A stretch of DNA of 64,000 nucleotides from Methylocystis sp. Its GTDB lineage: Bacteria > Pseudomonadota > Alphaproteobacteria > Rhizobiales > Beijerinckiaceae. The notes beneath the pieces were generated by a model, which saw nothing but the letters and a program-made list of their open reading frames with translations, did no database searches and was not told the DNA's origin. Position 1 is the first letter of the stretch; every line of letters begins with the position of its first letter. The stretch is from contig JACOUB010000032.1 of the NCBI GenBank assembly GCA_016178015.1, positions 33,340 to 97,339 on the forward strand, read 5' to 3'. Of this stretch, positions 48,067 through 58,620 are shown piece by piece. The position numbers and the translations under genes were made by a program.

Positions 48067-49245
48067 TCAAAACAGCGCGAGCTGCTCGGCTTGGCGGCGG
48101 GGAGGTTCGAAAAGATCGGTGCGCAGGCGCGTCTCGCCGAAGACAAGACGCGCCGCCGCGACCTCGAATCGGCGTTTGATCATCTGCGCGTAGGGACCAG
48201 AGCCGGTCATGCGTTGGTCGAAGGACGCGTCATAGAGCTTGCCGCCGCGCGCCGAGCGCACCAGCGCGAGCACGCGCCGCGCCTTGGCGGGAAAATGCGT
48301 GACCAGCCACTCGCTGAACAAATCGCGCAGTTCCAACGGCAGACGCAACATGACGTAGCCGGCTTCGCGCGCGCCGGCGGCGTGAGCCCGCGCGAGGATG
48401 GTTTCGATCTCGCCGTCATTGAGGGCGGGAATGATCGGCGCCGTCAGCACGGCGACCGGGACGCCCGCATCGGCGAGCCGCGCAATGGTCGCCAGGCGGC
48501 TCTCCGGCGAGGCGGCGCGCGGCTCCAGCGCCCGCGCCAGCGCGCGATCGAGCGTCGTCACCGAAATCGCCACCTTGGCGAGGCCCTTGCGGGCCATCGG
48601 CGCAATGAGGTCAATATCGCGCATGACCAGCGCCGATTTGGTGACGACGCCCACGGGATGGTTGGCGCGCGCGAGCGCCTCGAGCAGGCCGCGCGTGATG
48701 CGGTAGCGGCGTTCGCTCGGCTGATAGGGGTCGGTGTTGGCGCCGATGGCGATGGTCTTCGCCACATAGCCGGGCGCCGACAATTCGCGCTCCAGCGCTT
48801 GCGCCGCGCCTTCCTTGACGAAGATCTCGGTTTCGAAATCGAGGCCGGGCGACAGTCCCATATAGGCATGGGTCGGCCGCGCGTAACAATAGACGCAGCC
48901 ATGTTCGCAACCACGATAAGGATTGATCGAGCGATCGAAGGGGATGTCGGGGGAATCATTGCGCGAGATGATGGCGCGCGGCCGTTCGACATGGATGTTG
49001 GTCTTCAGATTCTCGAGGCTTGCGAGCGAGCCCCAGCCGTCGTCTGCCTCCTCGCGCCATTCGCGCTCGAAGCGTCCGCTGTGCTTCGACGCCGCCCCGC
49101 GTCCCCGCCGCGCGGCGTCGACGCGGGAAGCTTCCGCAACCGCGGGATGCGACGCCGCGCCGATCGCTTCGCTCGCCCTCGCTGGGTCCACCGGCCAGTT
49201 GTCCGGTTCCGCCTTGTCGATGCGGCGCCTTTCCGAACGGACCAT
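48067..49245 (-). CDS. PA0069-family radical SAM protein
   Basis: A 392-residue radical SAM enzyme related to spore photoproduct lyase. The cluster motif is YRGCEHGCVYCYARP (Cys-x3-Cys-x2-Cys). The family block PRAIISRNDSPDIPF precedes it. ATG ending at 49245 preceded by GAGG; an open frame continues to 49353. Two LexA-type boxes (49381-49413) lie upstream, so the gene is probably DNA-damage inducible. The activity is not known for the family; a repair or modification role is inferred. Confidence 0.88.
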   Translation of the reverse strand: MVRSERRRIDKAEPDNWPVDPARASEAIGAASHPAVAEASRVDAARRGRGAASKHSGRFEREWREEADDGWGSLASLENLKTNIHVERPRAIISRNDSPDIPFDRSINPYRGCEHGCVYCYARPTHAYMGLSPGLDFETEIFVKEGAAQALERELSAPGYVAKTIAIGANTDPYQPSERRYRITRGLLEALARANHPVGVVTKSALVMRDIDLIAPMARKGLAKVAISVTTLDRALARALEPRAASPESRLATIARLADAGVPVAVLTAPIIPALNDGEIETILARAHAAGAREAGYVMLRLPLELRDLFSEWLVTHFPAKARRVLALVRSARGGKLYDASFDQRMTGSGPYAQMIKRRFEVAAARLVFGETRLRTDLFEPPRRQAEQLALF

Positions 49246-49380
49246 GGGAACCTCGTCTTCCGCGCAAGGGCCCCTCCAAGAGCCCGGCTCGCGACCGAAA
49301 ACGCCTACTCGCGGACTTTCCGGCATTTGCGGCCGCGAGGCCGGATTCCTCACGCAACTAGGGGGACCGATACGCTACGC

Positions 49381-49413
49381 GAACATAGGACGAACAAGGA
49401 ACATATACGGAAC
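49381..49413. promoter_or_regulatory. Two tandem alphaproteobacterial LexA (SOS) boxes
   Basis: GAACATAGGACGAAC (49381-49395) and GAACATATACGGAAC (49399-49413) are both exact GAAC-N7-GAAC repeats, i.e. GTTC-N7-GTTC on the other strand, three bases apart. They lie upstream of the radical SAM gene and downstream of hss, whose 3' end faces them. Confidence 0.78.
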
Positions 49414-49455
49414 AATAATCAGGCCGTCAAGGGGGCAATTAAGTCAATTCACCCT

Positions 49456-50886
49456 TCACCGCACCAATACGTTCTTGAATTGCCAGGGATCGTCCGTGTC
49501 TATGTCTTCTGGAAACAGGCCGGGGCGCCCTGCGAGCGGCGTCCAGTCCGTATAGACGCCGACCACCGGCCCGAGATACGGCGTCTGGATTTCGAGGCAG
49601 CGGCGGTAATCCACTTCGTCGGCCTCGACGATGCCGGCGGTGGGGTTTTCCAGCGCCCACACCATGCCGGCGAGCGCCGCCGAACTCACCTGCAGGCCGG
49701 TGGCGTTCTGGTAGGGCGCGAGCGCCCGCGTCTCCTCGATCGACAGTTGCGAGCCGTACCAATAGGCGTTCCGGGCGTGGCCGTAGAGAAGGACGCCCAA
49801 TTCGTCGACGCCGTCCTCGATTTCGTTTTCCTCGAGTATGCGCCAAGTCTCCTGCGCCTTGCCGGCGCGGCCGAACAATTCGTGCAGCGACAGCACCGCG
49901 TCGTCGGCCGGATGGTAAGCGTAATGGCAGGTCGGGCGGTAGACCACGCCCGAGGCGTCGCGCACGGTGAGATAATCGGCGATCGAAATCGATTCGTTGT
50001 GGGTGACGAGAAAGCCATATTGCGGGCCGGGCGTCGGCGTCCACGAGCGCACGCGCGTATTGGCGCCGGGTGTGCGGAGATAAATCGCCGCGCCGCAGCC
50101 TGTCGGATGCGTCCCGGCGAGGTCGGGCAGCGTCTTCTCGTGCGTGCCCCAGCCGAGCTCCGCGGGCTGCATGCCCTCGGACAAAAAGCCCTCGACCGAC
50201 CAGGTGTTGACAAACACATTGCGCGGCTTGGGGCGCTTGGCGCGCTGCGTGTCGCGTTCGGCGATGTGGATGCCCTTGACGCCGAGCCGCTGCGCCAGCG
50301 CCCCCCATTGCGCGCGGGTTTCTGGCGCGCTCGCGGTGACGCCGAGGTCGCGGGCGAGATTGACCAGCGCCTGCTTGACGAACCAGGAGACCATGCCGGG
50401 GTTGGCGCCGCAGCAGGAGACGGCGGTGGGCCCGCCCGGACTGCGGCGGCGCTCGTCCAAGACGCTTTCGCGCAAGGCGTAATTGGTGCGCGCCTCCGAT
50501 CCGAGTTGGGGATCGAAATAAAAGCCCGGCCAGGGCTCGACGACGGTGTCGACATAAAGGGCGCCGAGCTGGCGCGCGAGCCTCATGATGTCGAGCGAGG
50601 AGACGTCCACCGACAGATTGAGGCACAATCCCTGCCCCGCGCCTTTGGTGAGCAGGGGCGTCAGCACGTCGCGATAGTTGTCGCGGGTGAGCGCGATTTT
50701 TGCGAAGGCGATCCCGCGCTCGTCCAACAGGCCGCGATGCGAATCATCGGGGTCGATCACCGTGAAGCGGGTCTTATCGTAATGAAAATGCCGCTCGATG
50801 AGCGGCAAGACGCCCCGCCCGATGGAGCCGAAGCCGATCAGCACGATCGGGCCGGCAATCTTTGCGTGGACGGGCCATTGCGACAT
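49456..50886 (-). CDS. hss: Homospermidine synthase
   Basis: A 476-residue NAD-dependent enzyme making homospermidine from putrescine, frequent in Hyphomicrobiales. GPIVLIGFGSIGRGVLPLIERH is the Rossmann loop; SCCGANPGMVSWFVKQAL and GTHPTGCGAAIYLRTPG are family blocks. ATG ending at 50886 (MSQWPVHAK). The 254 bp upstream hold a GCGACG/CGTCGC hairpin (50906-50925) and a family E repeat. It is an orphan, without neighbouring polyamine genes. Confidence 0.95.
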   Translation of the reverse strand: MSQWPVHAKIAGPIVLIGFGSIGRGVLPLIERHFHYDKTRFTVIDPDDSHRGLLDERGIAFAKIALTRDNYRDVLTPLLTKGAGQGLCLNLSVDVSSLDIMRLARQLGALYVDTVVEPWPGFYFDPQLGSEARTNYALRESVLDERRRSPGGPTAVSCCGANPGMVSWFVKQALVNLARDLGVTASAPETRAQWGALAQRLGVKGIHIAERDTQRAKRPKPRNVFVNTWSVEGFLSEGMQPAELGWGTHEKTLPDLAGTHPTGCGAAIYLRTPGANTRVRSWTPTPGPQYGFLVTHNESISIADYLTVRDASGVVYRPTCHYAYHPADDAVLSLHELFGRAGKAQETWRILEENEIEDGVDELGVLLYGHARNAYWYGSQLSIEETRALAPYQNATGLQVSSAALAGMVWALENPTAGIVEADEVDYRRCLEIQTPYLGPVVGVYTDWTPLAGRPGLFPEDIDTDDPWQFKNVLVR

Positions 50887-51057
50887 TTGGTTGGTCTCCG
50901 GGTGCGAGCGACGAATTTGTGCGTCGCGATAAAACAAGAGCGGCGGAGATAATCAAGGGCGGGGGGTTCCCCCTCTTCCGCGCAGCCGCCCACTTCACCC
51001 GCTTTTGCGCCGAGCATGGGAAGGGGTAGGCGGGCGGCATCATCGATCGAGAGCGCC

Positions 51058-51190
51058 ACCCCCTCCCCAACCCTCCCCCGCGTTCCGCGGGAGAGGGAGC
51101 AGATTCGGGGCTTTGCCCAGACATCGCGAAACGCCAATCGTTAGGGTCCCCTCTCCCGCGAAGCGGGGGAGGGACAGGGAGGGGGCGCCA
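51058..51190. repeat. Intergenic palindromic repeat, family E, copy 2
   Basis: CCCTCCCCCGCGTTCCGCGG, ATCGTTAGGGTCCCCTCTC and CCGCGAAGCGGGGGAGGGAC. The right part overlaps the 3' end of murI. Confidence 0.75.
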
Positions 51191-51986
51191 GCCCGAACCT
51201 CGCCAGCGCCGCCGCGAGCGCCGGCTCCGGCGGGCGGCCGCTGGTGAAGACGGCGCGCCGTTCGGGCGCGCCCTGGCGCGGCGCGTCGGCACCGAATGTC
51301 GCGGTGAGCAATTGATCGGCGCGGCGGGCGATCGCCGGGGCCGGATCGATCCATGCGACTGGCCAAGGCGCCAAGCGCTCAAACAATTCGAGCAGCAGCG
51401 GATAATGCGTGCAGGCGAGCACGATGGCGTCGGTGCGCGCGCCGGTCGTGGGGTTCTCCTTGAAGCAAGGGGCGATCTCGCACGCGATGTCCGCGTCAGC
51501 AACCACAGCGCCGTGCATAAAGCTCTCGGCCAGACGCGCGAGATTTTTCGAGCCGACCAACGTCACCTCGCAATGATCGGCGAAGCTGGCGATCAGCCCA
51601 TGCGTATAATCGCGCGCCACCGTGCCGGGCGTCGCCAACACCGAAATCATGCGCGAGCGCGAGCGCTCCGCCGCCGGTTTGATGGCCGGCACCGTGCCGA
51701 CGAAGGGCGTGGCCGGCCAGCGTGCGCGTAGATGCGGCAACACCAAGGTCGAGGCGGTGTTGCAGGCGATGACGACCATGTCGGGCGCGTGCGCCTCGAT
51801 CAGCCCCTCCATGACGCCCATCACGCGCGCCACGAGTTCGGCTTCGCCGAGCGGGCCATAAGGAAAGCCGGCGTCGTCGGCGCAATAGACGAGATCGGCG
51901 TGCGCGCGGGCCTCGAGGATTTTGGCGAACACTGTCAGTCCGCCGAGCCCGGAATCGAAGACAAGGATTTTGGGGGCAGGGCTCAC
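51141..51986 (-). CDS. murI: Glutamate racemase
   Basis: A 281-residue enzyme giving D-glutamate for peptidoglycan. Catalytic cysteines are in IACNTASTL and LACTHYPLLL; the substrate loop is FDSGLGGLTV. The start is a GTG ending at 51986 with a weak ribosome site. The last ~15 residues ([14 protein letters not shown]) are encoded by the family E repeat and are not part of the family, so the stop lies inside the repeat. Confidence 0.9.
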   Translation of the reverse strand: MSPAPKILVFDSGLGGLTVFAKILEARAHADLVYCADDAGFPYGPLGEAELVARVMGVMEGLIEAHAPDMVVIACNTASTLVLPHLRARWPATPFVGTVPAIKPAAERSRSRMISVLATPGTVARDYTHGLIASFADHCEVTLVGSKNLARLAESFMHGAVVADADIACEIAPCFKENPTTGARTDAIVLACTHYPLLLELFERLAPWPVAWIDPAPAIARRADQLLTATFGADAPRQGAPERRAVFTSGRPPEPALAAALARFGLAPPPCPSPASRERGP

Positions 51987-52075
51987 GGAGAAAGATCTAA
52001 ATCCAGTGACGGTGGGCGCGCGATCGAAGCTATCGCGACGAGGTCTTCAGATAGAACAGGCTCGCGCCGCGAAGA

Positions 52076-53002
52076 TCAACTCCTGGCCGCAAGCGCGCTC
52101 GAAAACGGCAGATTGAAGACGCGGGAGGGCGCCAGGGCGCCTTCGACGATTTCGCCGAACGCCACCGGCACGCCGCCGCAAGCGGCGTAGACGATCCCTT
52201 CGTGCGGCGCGTCGCGTCCGCGCAAAAGGACCGAGCCGCCGCGCCGCAGCCGCGCCGCGCTGTCGCAATCGACGACGACGCAGGGCAGCTCGGCGAGGCC
52301 CGCCTCCACCGGCAGCAGGGCTTTGAGCGCGCCGCCGGGCGCCTCTAGCTCGTCGAGCGTTGCGCAAGCTTTCGCGTCGAACGGACCGACGCGCGTGCGC
52401 CGCAGCGCGCGCACATGGCCGAAGCAACCAAGTTCACGCCCGAGATCGCGCGCGATGGAGCGGACATAGGCGCCCTTGCCGCATTCCATGACGAAGTTGG
52501 CTGCATCCTGCGTCGCGTCGATGAGGGCGAGCCGATAAATGGCGACGGGACGAGCCTGGAGCTCGACCTTCTCGCCGTCGCGGGCAAGATCATAGGCGCG
52601 CTCGCCGCCGATCTTGATCGCCGAGAAACGCGGCGGCGCTTGCAGAATGTCGCCCGTAAACCGCGGCAGCAGCGCCTCTATCGCCGCTGCATCGGGACGC
52701 GCCTCGCTGGTTCTCGTCGCCCGGCCGTCGGCGTCGTCCGTATCGGTTTCGACGCCCCAGCGCACGGCGAAGGAATAGACTTTTTCGCCGTCTTGCACGA
52801 AAGGCACGGTCTTCGTCGCTTCGCCGAAGGCGATGGGCAGAATTCCGGAGGCGAGCGGATCGAGCGTGCCGGCGTGGCCCGCTTTCTTGGCGTTGTAAAT
52901 GCGCTTCAAACGCGAGACGGCGTAAGTCGAGGTCATGCCAATGGGCTTGTCGAGCACAACCCAGCCATCGACGACGACGCGCATCGATCGAGGAGCGTTC
53001 AT
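52076..53002 (-). CDS. truB: tRNA pseudouridine(55) synthase
   Basis: A 308-residue TruB modifying U55 in tRNA. The catalytic Asp is in GHAGTLDPLASGIL; LDKPIGMTST opens the catalytic domain, and the C-terminal PUA-like part follows residue ~235. The start shares its A with the rbfA stop (TAATG). It ends the rimP-nusA-ylxR-infB-rbfA-truB operon. Confidence 0.95.
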   Translation of the reverse strand: MNAPRSMRVVVDGWVVLDKPIGMTSTYAVSRLKRIYNAKKAGHAGTLDPLASGILPIAFGEATKTVPFVQDGEKVYSFAVRWGVETDTDDADGRATRTSEARPDAAAIEALLPRFTGDILQAPPRFSAIKIGGERAYDLARDGEKVELQARPVAIYRLALIDATQDAANFVMECGKGAYVRSIARDLGRELGCFGHVRALRRTRVGPFDAKACATLDELEAPGGALKALLPVEAGLAELPCVVVDCDSAARLRRGGSVLLRGRDAPHEGIVYAACGGVPVAFGEIVEGALAPSRVFNLPFSSALAARS

Positions 53003-53439
53003 TACGCCGCGTCAGTCCCTTTTTTCGGCTCGCCGCCCTCGTCATGCGGTTCGAGATCGCGCTTTACCCGTTCCGAACTCAGCAGCGCGTCGATCCGCGA
53101 CACATTGTCGAAACTCTCATCGATGAGAAACCGCACTTCGGGCGCAAACCTCAAATTGACGTGGTGGGCGATTTCGCCGCGCAGGAATTTCTTGTGACGC
53201 TCGAAGGCGCCGAGAACTTCCGTCTCGTCCTTGCCGCCGAGCGGCATCACGAACACGGTGGCGAGCTTCAGATCGGGGCTCATTTTCACGCGCGACACCG
53301 TGACGACGTGCTGCTCGAGCACGGGATCCACGACTTCGCCGCGCGACAGGAGTTGCGCGACGGCGTGGCGCACGAGTTCGGCGACGCGCAACATGCGTTG
53401 CGAAGGCTCGGCCCCGTGCTGGTGGTGGGCTCTGGACAT
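53002..53439 (-). CDS. rbfA: Ribosome-binding factor A
   Basis: A 145-residue KH-type factor for 30S maturation. The family blocks are [17 protein letters not shown] at the start, [23 protein letters not shown], and the C-terminal [24 protein letters not shown] ending at 53439 (MSRAHHQHG); the frame extends upstream into a family C repeat and is not used. The stop overlaps truB by one base. Confidence 0.94.
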   Translation of the reverse strand: MSRAHHQHGAEPSQRMLRVAELVRHAVAQLLSRGEVVDPVLEQHVVTVSRVKMSPDLKLATVFVMPLGGKDETEVLGAFERHKKFLRGEIAHHVNLRFAPEVRFLIDESFDNVSRIDALLSSERVKRDLEPHDEGGEPKKGTDAA

Positions 53440-53512
53440 GGGTTTGCGTTCAATCTTCGCGAGCGGATGGTCGTCGCACAGCGTCTCATGAGGCCTGCGC
53501 GACCCTGGAGGG

Positions 53513-53636
53513 CGCCCTTCTCCCGCTTGCGGGAGAAGGCAGCGCGCGAATGCGCAACGGATGAGGGCTCGCCGGCTTACCCTCACCCGACCCGGCTTCG
53601 CCGGGCCACCCTCTCCCGCAAGCGGGAGAGGGGAGA
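53513..53636. repeat. Intergenic palindromic repeat, family C, copy 3
   Basis: CTTCTCCCGCTTGCGGGAG and CTCTCCCGCAAGCGGGAGAG at the ends with GGATGAGGG and CCCTCACCC between. It lies within the operon, between infB and rbfA. Confidence 0.78.
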
Positions 53637-53646
53637 ATCCCGCGCG

Positions 53647-56256
53647 TCACAGCGTCCGCTTGATCTCCTCGACGCGGTAGCATTCGATGACGTCGCCTAC
53701 GCGCATGTCCTGGTAGGTCTCGAAGGCCATGCCGCATTCCTGACCGGCCTGAACCTCCTTGACCTCGTCCTTGAAACGCTTGAGCGTCGACAGCTTGCCT
53801 TCGTGCACCACGACGTTGTCGCGGATGAGACGCACATGCGCGCCGCGCTCCACTGTTCCGTCGGTGACGCGGCAGCCGGCGACCTTGCCCACTTTCGAAA
53901 TGTCGAACACTTCGAGAATCTGCGCGTTGCCGAGCATGGTCTCGCGCAAGGTCGGCGCCAGCAGCCCGGACATCGCCGCCTTCACGTCATCCACGAGATT
54001 GTAAATGACGTTGTAATAGCGGATTTCAATGCCGGCGCGTTCGGCCGCTTCGCGCGCTTCCTTGTGGGCGCGCACGTCGAAGCCGATCACCACCGCATTC
54101 GACGCCTCCGCGAGCGCGACATCGGATTCGGAAATGCCGCCGACGCCAGCGTGAATGACGCGCGCCGCCACTTCTTCCGTGTTGAGTTTCTCCAGCGCGG
54201 CGACGATCGCCTCGACCGAGCCCTGCACATCGCCCTTGATGACGAGCGGGAACTCCTGGCGCCCCGCTGTCTTCAGCTGGCTCATCATATCGGTGAGCGA
54301 CGAGCGCACAGCGCCGCCGCGCGCGGCGAGTTTGTCGCGCCTCTGACGTTCGCGATACTCGGTGATTTCGCGTGCTCTTGCTTCGGTCTCGACCACGGCG
54401 ACGCGATCCCCGGCTTCCGGCGTGCCGGAGAAGCCGAGGATTTCAACCGGGAAAGATGGACCAGCGCTCTGACAGGGGGCGCCCGTGTCGTCGAGCAGGG
54501 CGCGCACCCGGCCCCATTGCGAGCCGGCCACCACGATCGCGCCGACTTGCAGCGTTCCGCGCTGCACCAGCACGGTGGCGACCGGACCGCGGCCCTTGTC
54601 GAGCCGCGCCTCGATCACTGTTCCCTCGGCGGGGCGCGAGGCGTTGGCCTTGAGGTCCAACACTTCGGCCTGCAGGGTGATGGCGTCGAGCAGCTTGTCG
54701 AGATTGAGCTTCTGCTTGGCGGAGACGTCCACTTCCAGCGTCTCGCCGCCGAGGCTTTCCACCTGCACTTCATGCTGGAGCAGCTCGGTGCGCACCTGCT
54801 CAGGCTTGGCGTCCGGCTTGTCGATCTTGTTGATCGCCACGATGAGCGGCACCTCGGCCGCGCGTGCGTGATGGATCGCCTCGACCGTCTGCGGCATGAC
54901 GCCGTCGTCGGCGGCGACGACCAGCACCACGATATCCGTCACCTTGGCGCCGCGCGCGCGCATCGCGGTAAACGCCGCGTGGCCGGGCGTATCGATAAAG
55001 GTGATCGGCGCGCCGCTCGGCGCCTTCACCTGATAGGCGCCGATATGCTGGGTGATGCCGCCGGCCTCGCCCGCGGCCACATTGGCGTGACGGATGGCGT
55101 CGAGCAGCGAGGTCTTGCCGTGATCGACATGACCCATGATGGTGACGACGGGCGGACGCGATACGCGATCGACATCGGCGTCGGGAATGCCGAACAGACC
55201 TTCCTCGACGTCCGACTCGGCGACGCGTTTGACCGTATGGCCCATCTCCTCGGCGAGGAGCTGCGCAGTGTCAGCGTCGATCACATCGGTGATCTTGTAC
55301 ATCTCGCCCTGGCGCATCAGCAGACGAATAACGTCGACAGCGCGCTCCGACATGCGGTTGGCGAGTTCCTGAATGGTAATGGTTTCGGGCAGGACGACTT
55401 CGCGCGCGATCTTTTCCTTTTGCTCGACCACGCCGAAGGACTTGAGACGCTGCACGCGGCGGCGGAAAGAGGCGACGGACCGCGTACGCTCTTCGTCGCC
55501 GACCACGGTCGCGGTGGAGACGGTGAGACGGCCGCGATTCCTTTGTTCCCCGCCACGGGCGGGGGCGGGCCGCTGCGGCGGCGCCTTGACCGCGACGGCG
55601 CCTGCCGGACGGCGGGCGAGGCGTCTGCCGGTCGCGTCCTCGGTCATGGCGGACCGGAGGGCGGCGGGACGGGCCGCCGCCAGCGACGGAGACGCCGGCG
55701 CGGCAGATTCCAACGCGCCCGGCAAACGGCGGCGCGCTTCTTCCTCGGACTTTCGTTTCGATTCGGCTTCGCGCGCCAGGCGCGTTTCTTCCTCGTATTT
55801 GCGGGCGTCGGCGGCGGCCCGTTCGGCGCGTTCGCGCACTTCGCGCTCGGCGCGAACCGTCGCCCCGACTTCGGCGCGGCGGCGATCTTCGTCCTCGCGC
55901 GACCTCGCGTCGACCAGAGCGCGGGCGCGCGCTTCGCGCTCTTCCTCGGTGAGCGCGCGCAGCACCATTCCGGCGGCGCGGCGCGGCGCGGTCTGCGGCG
56001 GGCGCGGCGCTTCCGCCTTGGTCGGGGCAGGAGGGGGCGAAGCGGGCATCGCCGTCACGACGGTCGGCGCCGCAGGCTTGACCTCGCCATGTCCCGGGGC
56101 GCGGCGTTTCACCTTCTCGACCACCACCACCTTCGAGCGGCCATGGGAGAAGCTTTGACGCACCATGCCGTGCTCCGTCAGACGCGGCTTGAGATGCAGC
56201 GTCTTCGATGGAGCGACGGTCAAGGTCTTGTCGCCGGTGTTCTCAGTCTCGCTCAT
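53647..56256 (-). CDS. infB: Translation initiation factor IF-2
   Basis: An 869-residue GTPase that places initiator tRNA on the 30S subunit. The N-terminal ~270 residues are a long charged, Ala/Arg/Glu-rich region; then IF2_N, the G domain with [25 protein letters not shown] and NKIDKP, and the C-terminal domains with the fMet-tRNA module. Two ATGs are close, at 56268 (GAGG touching) and 56256 (MSETENTG); I use the second. It overlaps the end of the YlxR gene. Confidence 0.95.
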   Translation of the reverse strand: MSETENTGDKTLTVAPSKTLHLKPRLTEHGMVRQSFSHGRSKVVVVEKVKRRAPGHGEVKPAAPTVVTAMPASPPPAPTKAEAPRPPQTAPRRAAGMVLRALTEEEREARARALVDARSREDEDRRRAEVGATVRAEREVRERAERAAADARKYEEETRLAREAESKRKSEEEARRRLPGALESAAPASPSLAAARPAALRSAMTEDATGRRLARRPAGAVAVKAPPQRPAPARGGEQRNRGRLTVSTATVVGDEERTRSVASFRRRVQRLKSFGVVEQKEKIAREVVLPETITIQELANRMSERAVDVIRLLMRQGEMYKITDVIDADTAQLLAEEMGHTVKRVAESDVEEGLFGIPDADVDRVSRPPVVTIMGHVDHGKTSLLDAIRHANVAAGEAGGITQHIGAYQVKAPSGAPITFIDTPGHAAFTAMRARGAKVTDIVVLVVAADDGVMPQTVEAIHHARAAEVPLIVAINKIDKPDAKPEQVRTELLQHEVQVESLGGETLEVDVSAKQKLNLDKLLDAITLQAEVLDLKANASRPAEGTVIEARLDKGRGPVATVLVQRGTLQVGAIVVAGSQWGRVRALLDDTGAPCQSAGPSFPVEILGFSGTPEAGDRVAVVETEARAREITEYRERQRRDKLAARGGAVRSSLTDMMSQLKTAGRQEFPLVIKGDVQGSVEAIVAALEKLNTEEVAARVIHAGVGGISESDVALAEASNAVVIGFDVRAHKEAREAAERAGIEIRYYNVIYNLVDDVKAAMSGLLAPTLRETMLGNAQILEVFDISKVGKVAGCRVTDGTVERGAHVRLIRDNVVVHEGKLSTLKRFKDEVKEVQAGQECGMAFETYQDMRVGDVIECYRVEEIKRTL

Positions 56257-56965
56257 CCAGTTTCCCATCCTCGGGCTGCGCCTGCCCGTTCGTTCCGTTC
56301 CAATTCAATTCAGTCGCATCGACGCGCTGCGCCGAAACCGCCTCGCCGGCGCCGCTTTCTCCCCGGTAAGCGGCCAGCCGCCGGCTGCGCGCCAAGAAAG
56401 CCTGCGTCGGCCCGCCCGGCGCAAGGGCTGCATGTATCACATTTGTGCGGCCCAGCGCCAAATCCAATTGGCGTGACGTGAACAGGGCAATCGTTTCGAC
56501 GCCGCCGCCATCCGTCGAGTTCGCGTCTTTTGCGCTGCGTCGCACCGCTTGGGCCAGTTTGCGCTTGCCCTCGGCGCTGCCGTCGCGCGCCTCGAGCAAG
56601 ACGCGGACCGCGCCGTTTTCCAAGGCGGCGCTGACTTTGCCGAAGCCGGCGATCGCCAACCCGGCTTTATTGGTCATGGACAGCGACTGCAAGCAATCCA
56701 CCTCGAGCAACTGGTCCACCTCCTCGGCGAGTGTCGGCGACGCCGTAACCTTGGCCTTCAGCTGGCGCGCGAACACCTGCTTCCTGGCCGCTTCGGCGAC
56801 CAATTCGGCGCGCGCCGTGACCCACACGCCGCGGCCCGGCAACCGCGATCTGATGTCGGGCGCGAGAACGCCGTCCGGAGCGCGCACGAAGCGGATCATC
56901 GCCTCGGGCGCGGCTTGCCGGCGCGTGACGATGCAGGTTCGCTCAATGGCCTTGACGTCTTTCAC
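56243..56965 (-). CDS. YlxR (DUF448) RNA-binding protein
   Basis: A 240-residue protein with an N-terminal DUF448/YlxR domain ([20 protein letters not shown] and [10 protein letters not shown]), then an L7Ae-like domain from about residue 90 ([16 protein letters not shown]). The YlxR family (RnpM) binds RNA and, in Gram-positives, RNase P RNA; the role here is inferred. GTG start ending at 56965. It lies between nusA and infB, its standard place, and overlaps infB. Confidence 0.9.
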   Translation of the reverse strand: MKDVKAIERTCIVTRRQAAPEAMIRFVRAPDGVLAPDIRSRLPGRGVWVTARAELVAEAARKQVFARQLKAKVTASPTLAEEVDQLLEVDCLQSLSMTNKAGLAIAGFGKVSAALENGAVRVLLEARDGSAEGKRKLAQAVRRSAKDANSTDGGGVETIALFTSRQLDLALGRTNVIHAALAPGGPTQAFLARSRRLAAYRGESGAGEAVSAQRVDATELNWNGTNGQAQPEDGKLDERD

Positions 56966-56983
56966 CGCGCGTTCTCGATTTGC

Positions 56984-58585
56984 TTATTCCTGCGCCCCGG
57001 CTTCTTCCGGGGACTCTTGTGGGGGCTCTTGCGGCGCGGGCGCCTCGATCCACCCGGCGCGCACCCGCGCCGTCATGATCATCGCTTCGGCCTCCTCGCG
57101 CGAAATCTCGACGTCGTCCAAGAACCCGGGATGTCTGACGGTCTCGCCCTCTTTCTTCTCGCTCCAGCCGACCAGATCGTCGGGCACGCAACCGGCAAGG
57201 TCCTCGATCGACTTCACGTCGTTCTCGCCCAACTTGACCAGCATTGCGGTGGTGACGCCGTCGATCTCCTTCAACTCGTCGGCGACGCCGAGCTCCTTGC
57301 GCCGCGCGTCGTTCTCGGCTTCGACCCGCTCCAGATAGTTGCGGGCGCGCATTTGAATTTCGTTGGCGGTGTCTTCGTCGAATCCTTCGATCGACGCGAG
57401 TTCGGAAGGTTCGACGAAAGCCAGTTCCTCGACCGAGCGAAATCCTTCGGAGGCGAGCAGCCGACCAACGACTTCGTCGACGTCGATGGCGCTCATAAAA
57501 ACGTTGGTGCGCTCGATGAACTCTTTCTGCCGGCGTTCGGATTCTTCGGCCTCGGTCAAAATATCGATGTCCCAGCCGGTCAGCTGCGACGCCAGGCGCA
57601 CGTTTTGGCCGCGCCGGCCGATGGCGAGCGACAGTTGATCGTCGGGCACCACGACCTCGATGCGCGAAGAATCTTCATCGAGCACCACTTTGACTACTTC
57701 GGCCGGCTGCAGCGCGTTGACGATGAAGGTCGCGGCGTCAGCCGACCACGGAATGATGTCGATGCGCTCGCCCTGCAGTTCGCCGACGACCGCCTGCACG
57801 CGCGAGCCGCGCATGCCGACGCACGCGCCCACCGGATCGATCGAGGAATCGCGCGACACCACCGCGATCTTGGCGCGCGAACCCGGATCCCGCGCGACCG
57901 ATTTGACCTCGATAATGCCGTCATAGATTTCCGGCACTTCCTGACGGAACAGCTTGGCCATGAACTGCGGATGGGTGCGCGACAGGAAAATCTGCGGACC
58001 ACGCTGCTCGCGGCGCACGTCATAGACATAGGCGCGCAGGCGGTCGCCGGGACGGAACGCCTCGCGCGGGATCATCTCGTCACGGCGGATGATCGCCTCG
58101 CCGCGACCGAGATCGATGACGACATTGCCATATTCGACGCGCTTGACGACGCCGTTGACGATCTCGCCGATACGGTCTTTGAACTCGTCGTATTGGCGGT
58201 CGCGCTCGGCCTCGCGGACTTTCTGGACGATAATCTGTTTCGCCGATTGCGCGGCGATACGGCCGAAATCGAACGGCGGCAAGGTCTCGGAAATCCAGTC
58301 GCCCGCTTGCGCCGCTGGATTGCGCTTGCGCGCATCCTCGAGCGCAATCTGCGTCGCGTCGTTTTCGACTTGGTCGACGACGAGCAACAGCCGCGAGAAG
58401 CGCACTTCGCCGCTCTTCGGATTGATCTCGGCGCGAACCTCGGTCTCCTGACCGTAGCGCGAGCGCGCCGCCTTTTGCAGCGCATCCTCCATCGAGGCGA
58501 TGACGATCGATCGATCGATCGATTTTTCGCGCGCCACCGCGTCGGCGATCTGCAGGACTTCCAGTCTGTTGGCGCTGACGGCCAT
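56984..58585 (-). CDS. nusA: Transcription termination/antitermination factor NusA
   Basis: A 533-residue NusA. The N-terminal domain (about 1-130), S1 domain (about 135-200; VKRVEYGNVVIDLGRGEAII), and KH domains (DPVGACVGMRGSRVQAVV and LAIGRRGQNVRLASQL) are in place; the C-terminal acidic repeats follow residue ~355. It lies between rimP and ylxR. A terminator-like hairpin in the rimP leader could be the target of its autoregulation. Confidence 0.96.
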   Translation of the reverse strand: MAVSANRLEVLQIADAVAREKSIDRSIVIASMEDALQKAARSRYGQETEVRAEINPKSGEVRFSRLLLVVDQVENDATQIALEDARKRNPAAQAGDWISETLPPFDFGRIAAQSAKQIIVQKVREAERDRQYDEFKDRIGEIVNGVVKRVEYGNVVIDLGRGEAIIRRDEMIPREAFRPGDRLRAYVYDVRREQRGPQIFLSRTHPQFMAKLFRQEVPEIYDGIIEVKSVARDPGSRAKIAVVSRDSSIDPVGACVGMRGSRVQAVVGELQGERIDIIPWSADAATFIVNALQPAEVVKVVLDEDSSRIEVVVPDDQLSLAIGRRGQNVRLASQLTGWDIDILTEAEESERRQKEFIERTNVFMSAIDVDEVVGRLLASEGFRSVEELAFVEPSELASIEGFDEDTANEIQMRARNYLERVEAENDARRKELGVADELKEIDGVTTAMLVKLGENDVKSIEDLAGCVPDDLVGWSEKKEGETVRHPGFLDDVEISREEAEAMIMTARVRAGWIEAPAPQEPPQESPEEAGAQE

Positions 58586-58620
58586 TGCTCTTTCTCCTTC
58601 GGACGCCGGGGACGGCCGGC

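Noticed and set aside
50906..50925. A polyamine riboswitch before hss
   Set aside because: Only a single six-pair hairpin (GCGACG/CGTCGC) is visible and no conserved aptamer features were recognised.
48091..50952. A 953-codon open frame on the + strand
   Set aside because: It is opposite the radical SAM gene and hss and has no recognisable domain.
53044..56481. A 1,145-codon open frame on the + strand
   Set aside because: It lies opposite infB and rbfA, which have clear family motifs; long antisense frames are expected in GC-rich DNA.
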